This document shows positions 18,768 to 26,961 of a stretch of 64,000 nt of DNA, piece after piece. The DNA is taken from positions 491,501 to 555,500 of the forward strand of contig NZ_PHTY01000001.1 in NCBI RefSeq assembly GCF_002813135.1, written 5' to 3'. Below the pieces are notes generated by a model that saw only the letters and a list, made by a program, of their open reading frames with translations, made no database searches and was not told the origin of the DNA. The DNA comes from Ulvibacter sp. MAR_2010_11. Its GTDB lineage: Bacteria; Bacteroidota; Bacteroidia; Flavobacteriales; Flavobacteriaceae. Every line of letters begins with the position of its first letter. Position 1 is the first letter of the stretch. Made by a program: the position numbers and the translations under genes.

Positions 18768-19559
18768 ATGCAAACCGAAAAAGTAGCAAATCACATTGTC
18801 AATTGGTTAAAAGAGTATGCTGTAAAAGCCAATATGGATGGTTTTGTGGTTGGTGTGAGCGGCGGAATTGATTCGGCTGTGACATCTTTTCTATGTGCTA
18901 AAACGGGAATGAGAACGCTTTGTGTCGAAATGCCAATACATCAGGCCGAAAGTCAGGTGACACGTGGCCGAGAACATATTGCACTATTAAAAAAACAATT
19001 CGCCAACGTAAGTGATGTGTGTGTGGATCTCACCCCGGTTTTTGAAGAATTCAAAAAACAAGCTCCTTCTACCGAAGACGATCGGTTTTTAGACTTAAGT
19101 TTGGCCAATACACGAGCGAGATTACGTATGACAACCTTGTACTACTTCGCCGGGCTTCACAGATATTTGGTTGCCGGAACCGGGAATAAAGTTGAAGATT
19201 TCGGGGTGGGCTTTTTTACAAAATACGGCGATGGCGGTGTGGATCTTAGCCCAATCGCTTCTCTGCTAAAAAGTGAAGTCTATGAAATTGGACGTTTTTT
19301 GAAGGTGCCTGCATCTATTTTAAAAGCGGCACCAACCGACGGACTTTTTGGTGATAGCAGGACCGATGAAGATCAAATTGGTGCCAGCTACGATGAGTTG
19401 GAATGGGCCATGCAAATGCAAGCAGAAGGAAAATCGAATAATGACTTTTCCGGGCGCAAAAGAACGGTTTTTGACCTCTATTTAAAGCTCAATAAAGCCA
19501 ACCAACATAAAATGGTACCCATTCCTGTATGTGAAATCCCTCCTGCATTCAGAGAATAA
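18768..19559 (+). CDS. nadE: NH3-dependent NAD+ synthetase
   Basis: Amidates nicotinic acid adenine dinucleotide to NAD+. The 263-residue protein has the PP-loop GVSGGIDSAVTSFL near 28-41, RARLRMTTLYYFA, the GTGNKVEDFGVGFFTKYGDGGVDL segment and the C-terminal region that closes the substrate site. No glutaminase domain is present, so it should use free ammonia. Its proximity to gldB/gldC matches the flavobacterial gene order I recall. Confidence 0.96.
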   Translation: MQTEKVANHIVNWLKEYAVKANMDGFVVGVSGGIDSAVTSFLCAKTGMRTLCVEMPIHQAESQVTRGREHIALLKKQFANVSDVCVDLTPVFEEFKKQAPSTEDDRFLDLSLANTRARLRMTTLYYFAGLHRYLVAGTGNKVEDFGVGFFTKYGDGGVDLSPIASLLKSEVYEIGRFLKVPASILKAAPTDGLFGDSRTDEDQIGASYDELEWAMQMQAEGKSNNDFSGRKRTVFDLYLKLNKANQHKMVPIPVCEIPPAFRE

Positions 19560-19715
19560 CAGTTATTTAACGAGTTTTCTTGAAGTTGAACGAATTTAAT
19601 CTTAAGTGATTTATCTTTTTTTTAGATTTGATTTGTAGTATAAATATTACAAAAACCTCACACTTTTAGCATTGGAGTTGTTTTAAGTGTCTTTCGCATA
19701 GTAAAAGACTATAAA

Positions 19716-20348
19716 ATGAAGAAAATCTTTATTGCAGATCATCACCCGGTTACGCGCAAAGGTATTGCGTGTATGCTGAAGAAAAACGCCAACTACACCA
19801 TTATTGGTAAGGCAAATAATGGCGACGAATTATATAAATGTTTAGAAGAGAGCGAACCCGATATCCTTATCATGGAAATCGATATGCCGCACATAAACGG
19901 AATTAATGCGCTTCGAAGTATTAAAACCGAATTTCCTAAAATGAGGGTGCTTATATTTTCTACCCATCCTGAAGAAATTTACGCTCTGCGTTCTATCAAA
20001 TCGGGAGCCGCAGGATATGTGCCCAAAACGGCATCAACCAAAGTTTTCTTAAAAGCATTAAAACAAATCTCCAAAGGAGGCATTTTCTTAAACGAAGAAT
20101 TGACTTCTACTTTCACCAGCAGGAATGTGGGTGAGACCAGCGCTATTAGCCGATATAAAAAATTATCTTCACGCGAAATTGAGGTATTGAATTTGCTTTC
20201 CAGCGGAAAACGCAATAAAGACATTGCAAATGCACTTAACATTAACGAAAAAACGGTAAGTACGTATAAAACTCGTTTGCTGAAAAAATTGAAAGTGGAT
20301 AATCTGGCCGATTTAATACATCAGTCAAGAATGTTTCAATTCGGGTAA
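19716..20348 (+). CDS. LuxR/NarL-type response regulator with Glu in place of the phosphoacceptor Asp
   Basis: A 210-residue regulator with a receiver domain (residues 1-120) and a LuxR-type helix-turn-helix (LSSREIEVLNLLSSGKRNKDIANALNINEKTVSTYKTRL). The receiver is atypical. The position that reads M-D-I-x-M-P in relatives is M-E54-I-D-M-P here, and the N-terminal acidic pair reads D8-H9 instead of D-D. The switch Thr/Ser (FSTHP) and Lys (VPKTAS) are kept. Glu at this site often mimics phospho-Asp, so it may be constitutively active or controlled by other means. No kinase gene adjoins it. Its stop abuts the convergent dnaG stop with no gap. Confidence 0.9.
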   Translation: MKKIFIADHHPVTRKGIACMLKKNANYTIIGKANNGDELYKCLEESEPDILIMEIDMPHINGINALRSIKTEFPKMRVLIFSTHPEEIYALRSIKSGAAGYVPKTASTKVFLKALKQISKGGIFLNEELTSTFTSRNVGETSAISRYKKLSSREIEVLNLLSSGKRNKDIANALNINEKTVSTYKTRLLKKLKVDNLADLIHQSRMFQFG

Positions 20349-22310
20349 TTAGAGCACCCTGTTTAATTTTTCTGAAAGTACTGTGCGTAGGGTATTGTAA
20401 TCTCTTATATTTTCAAGCACCGTACTCTTCTCTTCTGTAGTGTCATCCTTCAGCTCGACTGCCAGTTCCATAATTTTTTGAGACACCAGATGTCTTCTTA
20501 AATTCAAAATTGTTTCACTAACAATTTGGGGTATGGTTTGATTCTTTTCCTTTACATATATTTCCTTCCCCTCCCAGTTGTGTAACTGATATTTTTCTTC
20601 CTCCATTAATATGTCTGAAATTGTTTCAGCCACTGAGGCATCCAATTCGTTTATAAGGGTATTGATTTGAAAGTCGGAATCCTGATTTAATTTATTGATA
20701 ATTTCAAAATAGACCTCCTTAAAACTTTCATTTGCAAATTCAATTTCATCTTCTTGCAGGTCCAAATAAATCTTTTCGAAGACCTTTGCTTTTACAATTT
20801 CAGGTTTAAAGGCAATTCCACCTTTTTCATCGGCCTCGAGTATTAAATCTTCAAAATCTTCTTCAACCGTACCATACAACAACAGTAATTCGATGATTTT
20901 TCGCTCCAATTCGTATTGCACATCAACCTTCTCGGAAGTATGTTTTTCCGATGGAATTACTTCAAACTCCTGTCTAGTGGTTTGCGGTTTCTTGGAGGCA
21001 TCTCTTTTTTCCTTCTGAAGTATTTGCGCCAGCGTGTTAAACAACACTTCTTCACTTATGTCCATAATCCGGGAACACTCCTGAATATAAACTTCTCGTT
21101 TAATCACATCCGGGATTTTAGAAATACTCACTACCATATCCCGAATGGTATCCGCCTTCTTTACCGGATCATTCTTAGCCTCCGAAGCCAATAGCGAAGC
21201 CTTAAAGTTGATAAAGTCCCCGGAGTTTTCTTCCAGATACACAGTGATCTCTTCCAGCGAATTGTTTTTCGCGAAACTATCCGGATCCTCGCCTGCAGGG
21301 AAGGTGCAAATCTTGACATTCATCCCTTGCTCCAGAATAAGATCTACTCCACGCAAGGAAGCCCTTACTCCGGCCGCATCGCCGTCAAATAATAAGGTAA
21401 TGTTCTTGGTAAGACGGTTAATTAAGCGAATCTGTTCGGGCGTTAACGCTGTCCCCGAAGAGGAAACCACATTGTGAATTCCGGCCTGGTACATTTGTAT
21501 TACGTCTGTATATCCTTCCACCAGATAACAGTTGTCTTCTTTTGCAATGCTTTGTTTGGCATGAAAAATACCGTACAACACCTTGCTCTTATGATAGATA
21601 TCACTTTCGGGCGAATTAAGGTATTTTGCCGCTTTTTTATCGCTCGTTAAAATTCGACCTCCAAAACCCAACGTCCTACCGCTTAAACTCACAATAGGAA
21701 ACATCACCCGTCCTTTAAATCGGTCAAACTGCTTTTCTTCCTTTACAATGGTGAGCCCCGTTTTTTCGAGATAATCGAGCGTATAGCCCTTTTTTACCGC
21801 ATGACCGGTAAAGGCATCCCAGGCATTGGGGGAATAGCCCAACTCGAACTTTTTGATAATTTCATCGGTAAAACCTCGCTCTTTAAAATAGCTGAGCCCA
21901 ATGGCTTTGCCTTCTTCAGTTTTTAAAAGTGTATTGTGAAAATAGTCTTTGGCAAATTCGCTTACCAAATAATGACTCTCCCGTTCGTTGGCCAGTTCCT
22001 TTTGTTCGGTCGATTGCTCTGTTTCTTCAATCTCGACACCGTACTTTTTCGCCAAGTATTTTATGGCTTCAGGGTAGGTAAAATGTTCGTGCTCCATTAA
22101 GAAAGCCACCACATTCCCTCCTTTTCCGCTGGAAAAATCCTTCCAAATTTGCTTTACGGGCGAAACCATAAAACTGGGAGTGCGTTCGTCACTAAAAGGG
22201 CTGAGACCTTTGTAGTTGCTACCCGATTTTTTAAGATGTACAAAATCCCCAATAACCTCCTCTACTCGGGCAGTTTCGAACACATTATCTATGGTGGTTT
22301 TTGAAATCAA
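20349..22310 (-). CDS. dnaG: DNA primase DnaG with degenerate zinc-finger ligands
   Basis: Synthesises RNA primers at the replication fork. The 653-residue product has an N-terminal CHC2-like domain, a TOPRIM core (VEGYTDVIQMYQAG and LFDGDAAGVRAS motifs) and a C-terminal helicase-binding region. The usual ligands CPFH and CFGC read S37-P-F-S40 and D58-F-S-S61, so the four zinc-binding residues are absent while the surrounding fold residues (ERTPSF, SGKGGNVVAFLM) remain. The frame has no ATG at the N-terminus; the start at 22310 is TTG, and the encoded MISKTTIDNV-type beginning fits homologues. Confidence 0.95.
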   Translation of the reverse strand: MISKTTIDNVFETARVEEVIGDFVHLKKSGSNYKGLSPFSDERTPSFMVSPVKQIWKDFSSGKGGNVVAFLMEHEHFTYPEAIKYLAKKYGVEIEETEQSTEQKELANERESHYLVSEFAKDYFHNTLLKTEEGKAIGLSYFKERGFTDEIIKKFELGYSPNAWDAFTGHAVKKGYTLDYLEKTGLTIVKEEKQFDRFKGRVMFPIVSLSGRTLGFGGRILTSDKKAAKYLNSPESDIYHKSKVLYGIFHAKQSIAKEDNCYLVEGYTDVIQMYQAGIHNVVSSSGTALTPEQIRLINRLTKNITLLFDGDAAGVRASLRGVDLILEQGMNVKICTFPAGEDPDSFAKNNSLEEITVYLEENSGDFINFKASLLASEAKNDPVKKADTIRDMVVSISKIPDVIKREVYIQECSRIMDISEEVLFNTLAQILQKEKRDASKKPQTTRQEFEVIPSEKHTSEKVDVQYELERKIIELLLLYGTVEEDFEDLILEADEKGGIAFKPEIVKAKVFEKIYLDLQEDEIEFANESFKEVYFEIINKLNQDSDFQINTLINELDASVAETISDILMEEEKYQLHNWEGKEIYVKEKNQTIPQIVSETILNLRRHLVSQKIMELAVELKDDTTEEKSTVLENIRDYNTLRTVLSEKLNRVL

Positions 22311-22370
22311 TCGGAATTTTTTTCAGAAAAAAAAGATACACAAATTTAAGGGTTTCACTCTTCAGAAAAC

Positions 22371-22402
22371 AAAAAAAGGCCTCATAACTTGAAACCTTTT
22401 TT
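22371..22402 (-). terminator. Terminator-like inverted repeat after the barrel protein gene
   Basis: On the minus strand AAAAAAGG, a partly paired loop (TTTCAAGTTATGAGG) and CCTTTTTTT form an A/T-flanked hairpin 22 bp after the stop at 22424. The stem is weak in G-C. Confidence 0.55.
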
Positions 22403-22423
22403 ACTATCATTATACAGGGAGTG

Positions 22424-23470
22424 TTAGTCCATGTCGAAACGCAGTCCCAGCGAAATATTGCGCATATCTACCGGATTGTCCTTAAAAATAGGATTTAAAT
22501 CATACTTTACATACAAAGCGGTTTCGCGCCATCCAATATAACCACTCACCCCGTATACAAATTTGTTTACGTTGTAATCGGCTTTCAACTTTTGTTTCAC
22601 ATCTTCTCCGTCTTCTGTAAATTTAAGTTTCTGTCGGGCTCCCAGGTTAAAACCGGCATATCCTCCCAGTCCAACCTTAATTTGATTATAGGTGGAATAT
22701 CGAAAATAATCCTTTTGTTCCATCTTTCTGGAAGGTCCAAATTCGAAATGCACGGGAAATACCAGATTGTCCATTCTAAACTTCGATTTGTCCAGATCCA
22801 GAGGATATTCCATCAATTGGGTTTGAGCTCCGGTATCCACAAAATAACGATTGTCCGTTGGCTTTAATCCGTTAAACTGAAACGAGAAACCATACTTTAT
22901 ACGCAGCCAATTGCTTTCCTTAAAAACGCGGGTTTTCCAGGCCCAGCCAATTTCGGCAAAACGACTTCCACCAATTTTAAAGTCGGAATCTCCCAACGAT
23001 TCCCCTTGAGTAATCACATTGTTTAATCCAACAGCAAATACAAAGTCGCTGTAGGTACGTCGGTCGTAATTTACCTTGTCATCGTCGTAGTTTATGTCCA
23101 GAATATTACCTTTTCCAAAGATGGAAATGGTTAGTTTATCATTATTTTCAGCCAAAGAATCGTTGGCATTGCGTTCCAAAAGCGCCACTTTATTATCGAT
23201 AATCGCCAGACGATTTTCGATGTTTAACGCACGTTTTTCGGCGGCTTCCTGTTTTAACCTTTCGGCTTCGACAATGGTAATCTCATTGTTTTCCAGGCGT
23301 AGGTTAATTGTTTCCACCTCCCGCTTAAGTGCATCCTTTTCTTCGTTTACAATGCTTTCCTTTGCGTTTTTTAATACTTCAATTTCGCCGGTGGAGGTCT
23401 CCTGTGCCATCGAATAAGACATAGCAAGTGCCCAGAGCACCGCAGCGATGCAAAATGTAACTAATTTCAT
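22424..23470 (-). CDS. Predicted outer-membrane beta-barrel protein with coiled-coil N-terminus
   Basis: A 348-residue exported protein of unknown function. A signal peptide (MKLVTFCIAAVLWALAMSYSMAQ) is followed by a charged coiled coil of roughly 80 residues (KREVETINLRLENNEITIVEAERLKQ region). A beta-rich C-terminal half has alternating aromatic strands (DFVFAVGLNNV, WLRIKYGFSFQF, YGVSGYIGWRETALYVKYDL) and ends SLGLRFDMD, like a barrel's last strand. It is third in an operon with an ECF sigma factor and a membrane protein, so it may be an envelope output or partner of that system. Confidence 0.75.
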   Translation of the reverse strand: MKLVTFCIAAVLWALAMSYSMAQETSTGEIEVLKNAKESIVNEEKDALKREVETINLRLENNEITIVEAERLKQEAAEKRALNIENRLAIIDNKVALLERNANDSLAENNDKLTISIFGKGNILDINYDDDKVNYDRRTYSDFVFAVGLNNVITQGESLGDSDFKIGGSRFAEIGWAWKTRVFKESNWLRIKYGFSFQFNGLKPTDNRYFVDTGAQTQLMEYPLDLDKSKFRMDNLVFPVHFEFGPSRKMEQKDYFRYSTYNQIKVGLGGYAGFNLGARQKLKFTEDGEDVKQKLKADYNVNKFVYGVSGYIGWRETALYVKYDLNPIFKDNPVDMRNISLGLRFDMD

Positions 23471-23526
23471 AATGTTAGTGATTTTTAGGTTCCCGGGATT
23501 CGGGAACAGATTGATGAATGAATAAA

Positions 23527-24291
23527 TTAATTGTTTCTTTCGGTTACAGCGGTGCGTATTTTTTGAAATCCGTCACCCAGCACATCAAATACCTTGTCTC
23601 TGAAACTACGCTCTAACTCCAGTTCTACATCCAGTAATAATGCAGTCGCATCTACTTTTTGTGTACCGGCAGTAAGGATTCGTTGGTTTTGAATTTCGCG
23701 TTGTGCTACGGCCAAAAGTGCATCCACTTCTCCGACTGTAATGGTTTGATTTGTTTTTTGAATTTCCTTCAACTTTGCGACAACTTCTTCTACTTTACTG
23801 TCTTCAAAAGAGATTCCTTGCTGTTTCTCAATAGCTGTATTTGCCACTTCAGCTTTTTGTTTAAGAGGTGTATTTACAGCTATGTCTTCTTTATACTTAG
23901 TTTGTTGTTTTTTCTGAACTTGTTGTATTTCGGTAGGGACCTTTTTATCTGAAACCGTTGCTTCAGAGGTATCTTCTTCCAAGGCAATTGCTTCGGAAGG
24001 AATTTCCTGAGGACTAGTTTCAGGATTTGTCTGTGATTCTGCTTCTTCCGAAATATTTTCGGTAGCGATTACTTCGTTCGATTCAATTTCGGAAGGACTA
24101 AAAACCAACGCTCCAATGATTAACAGTGCCGCAATACTCGCCGCGATGGCATACCACATCACTTTACTGCCTCCCTTTGTTTCTTCACCATCCAATCTGT
24201 TCTGCAAGGTGTTCCACGCTCCTTTTGAAGGTTGTAACTCCCGTTCCTGCAGCTTTTCTCTAATATTTTCTTCTAACTTAATGGGTGCCAT
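23527..24291 (-). CDS. Membrane protein encoded with ECF sigma factor (putative anti-sigma-like)
   Basis: A 254-residue single-pass protein. The cytoplasmic N-terminus (about 45 residues, with ENIREKLQERELQPSKGAWNTLQNRLDG) precedes one membrane segment (MWYAIAASIAALLIIGALVF, about 46-65). A long, low-complexity Glu/Thr/Gln-rich periplasmic region and a C-terminal helical domain follow. It overlaps the sigma factor gene by 14 bp, the classic place for an anti-sigma factor. No zinc-binding HxxxCxxC motif is present, so the anti-sigma role is inferred from gene order and topology only. Confidence 0.65.
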   Translation of the reverse strand: MAPIKLEENIREKLQERELQPSKGAWNTLQNRLDGEETKGGSKVMWYAIAASIAALLIIGALVFSPSEIESNEVIATENISEEAESQTNPETSPQEIPSEAIALEEDTSEATVSDKKVPTEIQQVQKKQQTKYKEDIAVNTPLKQKAEVANTAIEKQQGISFEDSKVEEVVAKLKEIQKTNQTITVGEVDALLAVAQREIQNQRILTAGTQKVDATALLLDVELELERSFRDKVFDVLGDGFQKIRTAVTERNN

Positions 24292-24847
24292 AACTTATAT
24301 TATTTTGTTTCACTTTCGCCTGAAGCATTTTTCGGGCTTTAAACAACTGCGATTTGGACGTGCTCTCACTTATTTGGAGCAATTCGGCTATCTCACTGTG
24401 CTTGTATCCCTCAACGGCATACAGCACAAAAACTGTTTTGTAGCCATCGGGAAGGGAATCGATCATTTTCTGAATTTCTTCCACCTCCAATTCGGTTTCG
24501 ATATAAGCCACGTGCTCAATGGAATTCTCAATTTCGGCTTCGTCCTTAAAGTCGAATTTCTTATTCCTCCGCAATTCCGAAATCGACTCGTTCACCATAA
24601 TTCTTCTAATCCAGCCTTCAAAACTGCCTTGCGCCTTATACGAATGCAGGTAGGTGAATACTTTTAAAAATCCGGTGAGCATCACCTCTTCAGCAATATC
24701 ATTACTCTTTACATACTGTCTGCAAACACTTAGCATCTTTGGTGAAAACAGTTCGAACAACTCCTGTTGTGCACGTCTGTTCCCTTTTCCCGCCTTGGCA
24801 ATAAGTTTCGTATAGTTTTTATGTAACGATATAATTTTCAAATGCAC
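24278..24847 (-). CDS. ECF-family RNA polymerase sigma factor
   Basis: A 189-residue sigma-70 family protein with region 2 (AQQELFELFSPKMLSVCRQYVKSNDIAEEVMLTGFLKVFTYLHSY) and region 4 (IDSLPDGYKTVFVLYAVEGYKHSEIAELLQISESTSKSQLFKARKML). It is typical of the many ECF factors of Bacteroidota. There is no ATG at the start: either the GTG at 24847 or the TTG at 24841 begins translation. The downstream overlapping membrane protein is the probable regulator. Confidence 0.9.
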   Translation of the reverse strand: MHLKIISLHKNYTKLIAKAGKGNRRAQQELFELFSPKMLSVCRQYVKSNDIAEEVMLTGFLKVFTYLHSYKAQGSFEGWIRRIMVNESISELRRNKKFDFKDEAEIENSIEHVAYIETELEVEEIQKMIDSLPDGYKTVFVLYAVEGYKHSEIAELLQISESTSKSQLFKARKMLQAKVKQNNISYGTH

Positions 24848-24948
24848 TTCGCTTTACACATGCTTCCATTTCTATAGACGCAGCTTGTTATAAAATAGTT
24901 GCCTGAAGGTAAAAAAGTTTTGGGGTTGTTTTTTCTGAAAAGGTCTCT

Positions 24949-25926
24949 TTATTTTTTTCGGTCGATCACATAATTTACCATCAACTCTAAAGAATCTTTG
25001 TAGGTTGAGGGCGGATACGACTGAAGCAACTGCAATGCCTCTTCCTGATAGGATTTCATTTTGGTCACCGCGTATTCGAGTCCGCCGGTTTTCTTCACAA
25101 AATCTATTACTTCCTGCACTCGTTTTTTATCCCTATTGTAGTTTTTGACAGAATTTATAAGCCAGGATTTCTCTTTGGCCGAAGCGTGATTGAGCGCATA
25201 AATTAACGGAAGCGTCATTTTTTGCTCCTTGATATCGATTCCCGTTGGCTTGCCAATTTTTTCCTTTCCATAATCGAAAAGGTCATCTTTAATCTGAAAA
25301 GCAATGCCTATCAATTCTCCAAATCTTCGCAAGTTTTCAACTTCTTCTTTTGAAGCATTTACCGATTGTGCCCCCATGGCACAACAGGCAGCGATTAAAG
25401 TAGCGGTTTTCTTCTGTATGATTTCAAAGTAGACTTCTTCGGTGATATCGAGTTTTCGGGCCTTTTCAATTTGAAGCAATTCACCTTCACTCATCTCACG
25501 CACTGCCACCGAAATAATTTTTAGCAAATCGAAATCGCCGTTATCGATGGAAAGTAGCAACCCTCTCGAAAGCAAATAGTCGCCCACCAACACCGCAATT
25601 TTATTTTTCCAAAGAGCGTTGATACTGAAAAAGCCCCGCCTCCGATTGCTGTCGTCAACTACATCATCGTGTACGAGGGTGGCAGTATGTATTAACTCAA
25701 TCACTGAAGCTCCGCGATAGGTGCGGTCATTTACTTCTCCGTGATTGGTCATTTTGGCGATAAGGAACACAAACATGGGCCGCATTTGTTTTCCTTTTCG
25801 GTTTACAACATAATGCGTTATACGGTTGAGGAGGGAAACTTTGGAAGACATGGAAACGGTAAACTTTTTCTCGAAAAGTTCCATTTCGTACTCTATGGGT
25901 AATTTTATTTGTGAGACTATTTTCAT
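24949..25926 (-). CDS. Polyprenyl diphosphate synthase
   Basis: All-trans prenyltransferase that chains isopentenyl diphosphate onto an allylic primer. The 325 residues include the first Asp-rich motif (LVHDDVVDDSNRRRG), GDYLLSRG, and the second motif (QIKDDLFDYGKEKIGKPTGIDIKEQKMTLPLIYAL). These fit octaprenyl or heptaprenyl synthases that feed menaquinone side chains, the only quinone expected in this family. Chain length cannot be read from the sequence with certainty. The gene is transcribed alone, divergently from the T9SS cargo gene at 26033. Confidence 0.93.
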   Translation of the reverse strand: MKIVSQIKLPIEYEMELFEKKFTVSMSSKVSLLNRITHYVVNRKGKQMRPMFVFLIAKMTNHGEVNDRTYRGASVIELIHTATLVHDDVVDDSNRRRGFFSINALWKNKIAVLVGDYLLSRGLLLSIDNGDFDLLKIISVAVREMSEGELLQIEKARKLDITEEVYFEIIQKKTATLIAACCAMGAQSVNASKEEVENLRRFGELIGIAFQIKDDLFDYGKEKIGKPTGIDIKEQKMTLPLIYALNHASAKEKSWLINSVKNYNRDKKRVQEVIDFVKKTGGLEYAVTKMKSYQEEALQLLQSYPPSTYKDSLELMVNYVIDRKK

Positions 25927-26032
25927 GTAATTCCCAAAATTAACTTAAAACCGTAAATAAATAATGATTTTTAGTTCTCATTCTTTAAATTCGCTTCTTG
26001 TAAATTTTAAATTATTAATCTTAAAAAAAACT

Positions 26033-26911
26033 ATGAAAAAAATTACTTTATTGGCAGCCTTCTTTGCTGCTTTTGCTATGAATTCGCAAGTAACTGTTTG
26101 GGAAGACAGTTTTGAATCCTATTCCGATTTTGAAATTGCCGCTATCGGGACATGGTCACAAATTGATAACGATGCTTCGCCAACGTATGGCTCAACAAAT
26201 TATGACTTTACTAATGAAGCTTATGTAGGTACTGCAATTGTCTTTAATCCATCAATGACAACACCGGATGCTTCGGGAGATACAGCCTGGCAGGTACGTA
26301 CAGGAGAAAAAGGATTATACATGTTTGCAGCGACAAGTCTATTGAATGACGATTATATAATTACTCCACAAATCGATCTTAGTGGGGCAGCCGGATCTTC
26401 TTTTACGTTCTATGCAAAATCGCTAACAGCGGATTTTGGTTTAGAAAGATTTGAGGTGTTATTATCTACTACCGGTACTGCTGAAGGAGATTTTACAGTT
26501 AATCTTAGTGGAGGAGAACTTCAGGCACCAGTTGATGTGTATACTGAGTATACTTACGACCTTTCTGCGTATGATGGAATGCCTATTTATATTGCGATAC
26601 ATTATGTAGCTCAGGACTCATTTGTATTTCAAATGGATGACTTCATTGTAGAAGCAACTACATTGGGTGTAAATGACAATGTATTTAAAGGATTTACTTA
26701 TTTTGTAGATGCCAACAATCAATTAAACCTAAGAGCGAACCTTCCAATGGATGGTGTTCAGTTATACAATGTTCTTGGGCAACAAGTTCTTTCAAGAAAA
26801 TTGAGCGGTACTACTGAAGCTGTAAATATCTCGGCACTTACAAGTGGTGTTTATATTGCGAGTGTTATAATTGACGGACAAAAGCGATCTTACAAAATTG
26901 TAAAGAAGTAA
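26033..26911 (+). CDS. Secreted protein with cleaved-adhesin/choice-of-anchor domain and T9SS sorting domain
   Basis: A 292-residue exported protein from ATG 26033 (MKKITLLAAFFAAFAMNSQ signal peptide). The middle is a jelly-roll-like 'choice-of-anchor J' or cleaved-adhesin domain (VWEDSFESYSDFEIA, WQVRTGEKGLYMFAA, PIYIAIHYVAQDSFVFQMDDFIVE). The last 75 residues form a type A T9SS C-terminal domain (VQLYNVLGQQVLSRKLSG, GVYIASVIIDGQKRSYKIVKK). The protein should be moved across the outer membrane by the gliding-linked T9SS and anchored or released; the ligand is unknown. An upstream in-frame start at 25964 lacks signal features. Confidence 0.85.
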   Translation: MKKITLLAAFFAAFAMNSQVTVWEDSFESYSDFEIAAIGTWSQIDNDASPTYGSTNYDFTNEAYVGTAIVFNPSMTTPDASGDTAWQVRTGEKGLYMFAATSLLNDDYIITPQIDLSGAAGSSFTFYAKSLTADFGLERFEVLLSTTGTAEGDFTVNLSGGELQAPVDVYTEYTYDLSAYDGMPIYIAIHYVAQDSFVFQMDDFIVEATTLGVNDNVFKGFTYFVDANNQLNLRANLPMDGVQLYNVLGQQVLSRKLSGTTEAVNISALTSGVYIASVIIDGQKRSYKIVKK

Positions 26912-26932
26912 TAAGTTTCTTACTCTATAAAT

Positions 26933-26961
26933 TAAAAGCGGCTACTAGCCGCTTTTTTTTT
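26933..26961. terminator. Bidirectional intrinsic terminator
   Basis: AAAAGCGGC TACTA GCCGCTTTTTTTTT gives a G-C-rich 6-bp core stem extended by A-T pairs, with T-tracts in both directions. It lies between the convergent T9SS cargo gene and rlmN. Confidence 0.9.
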
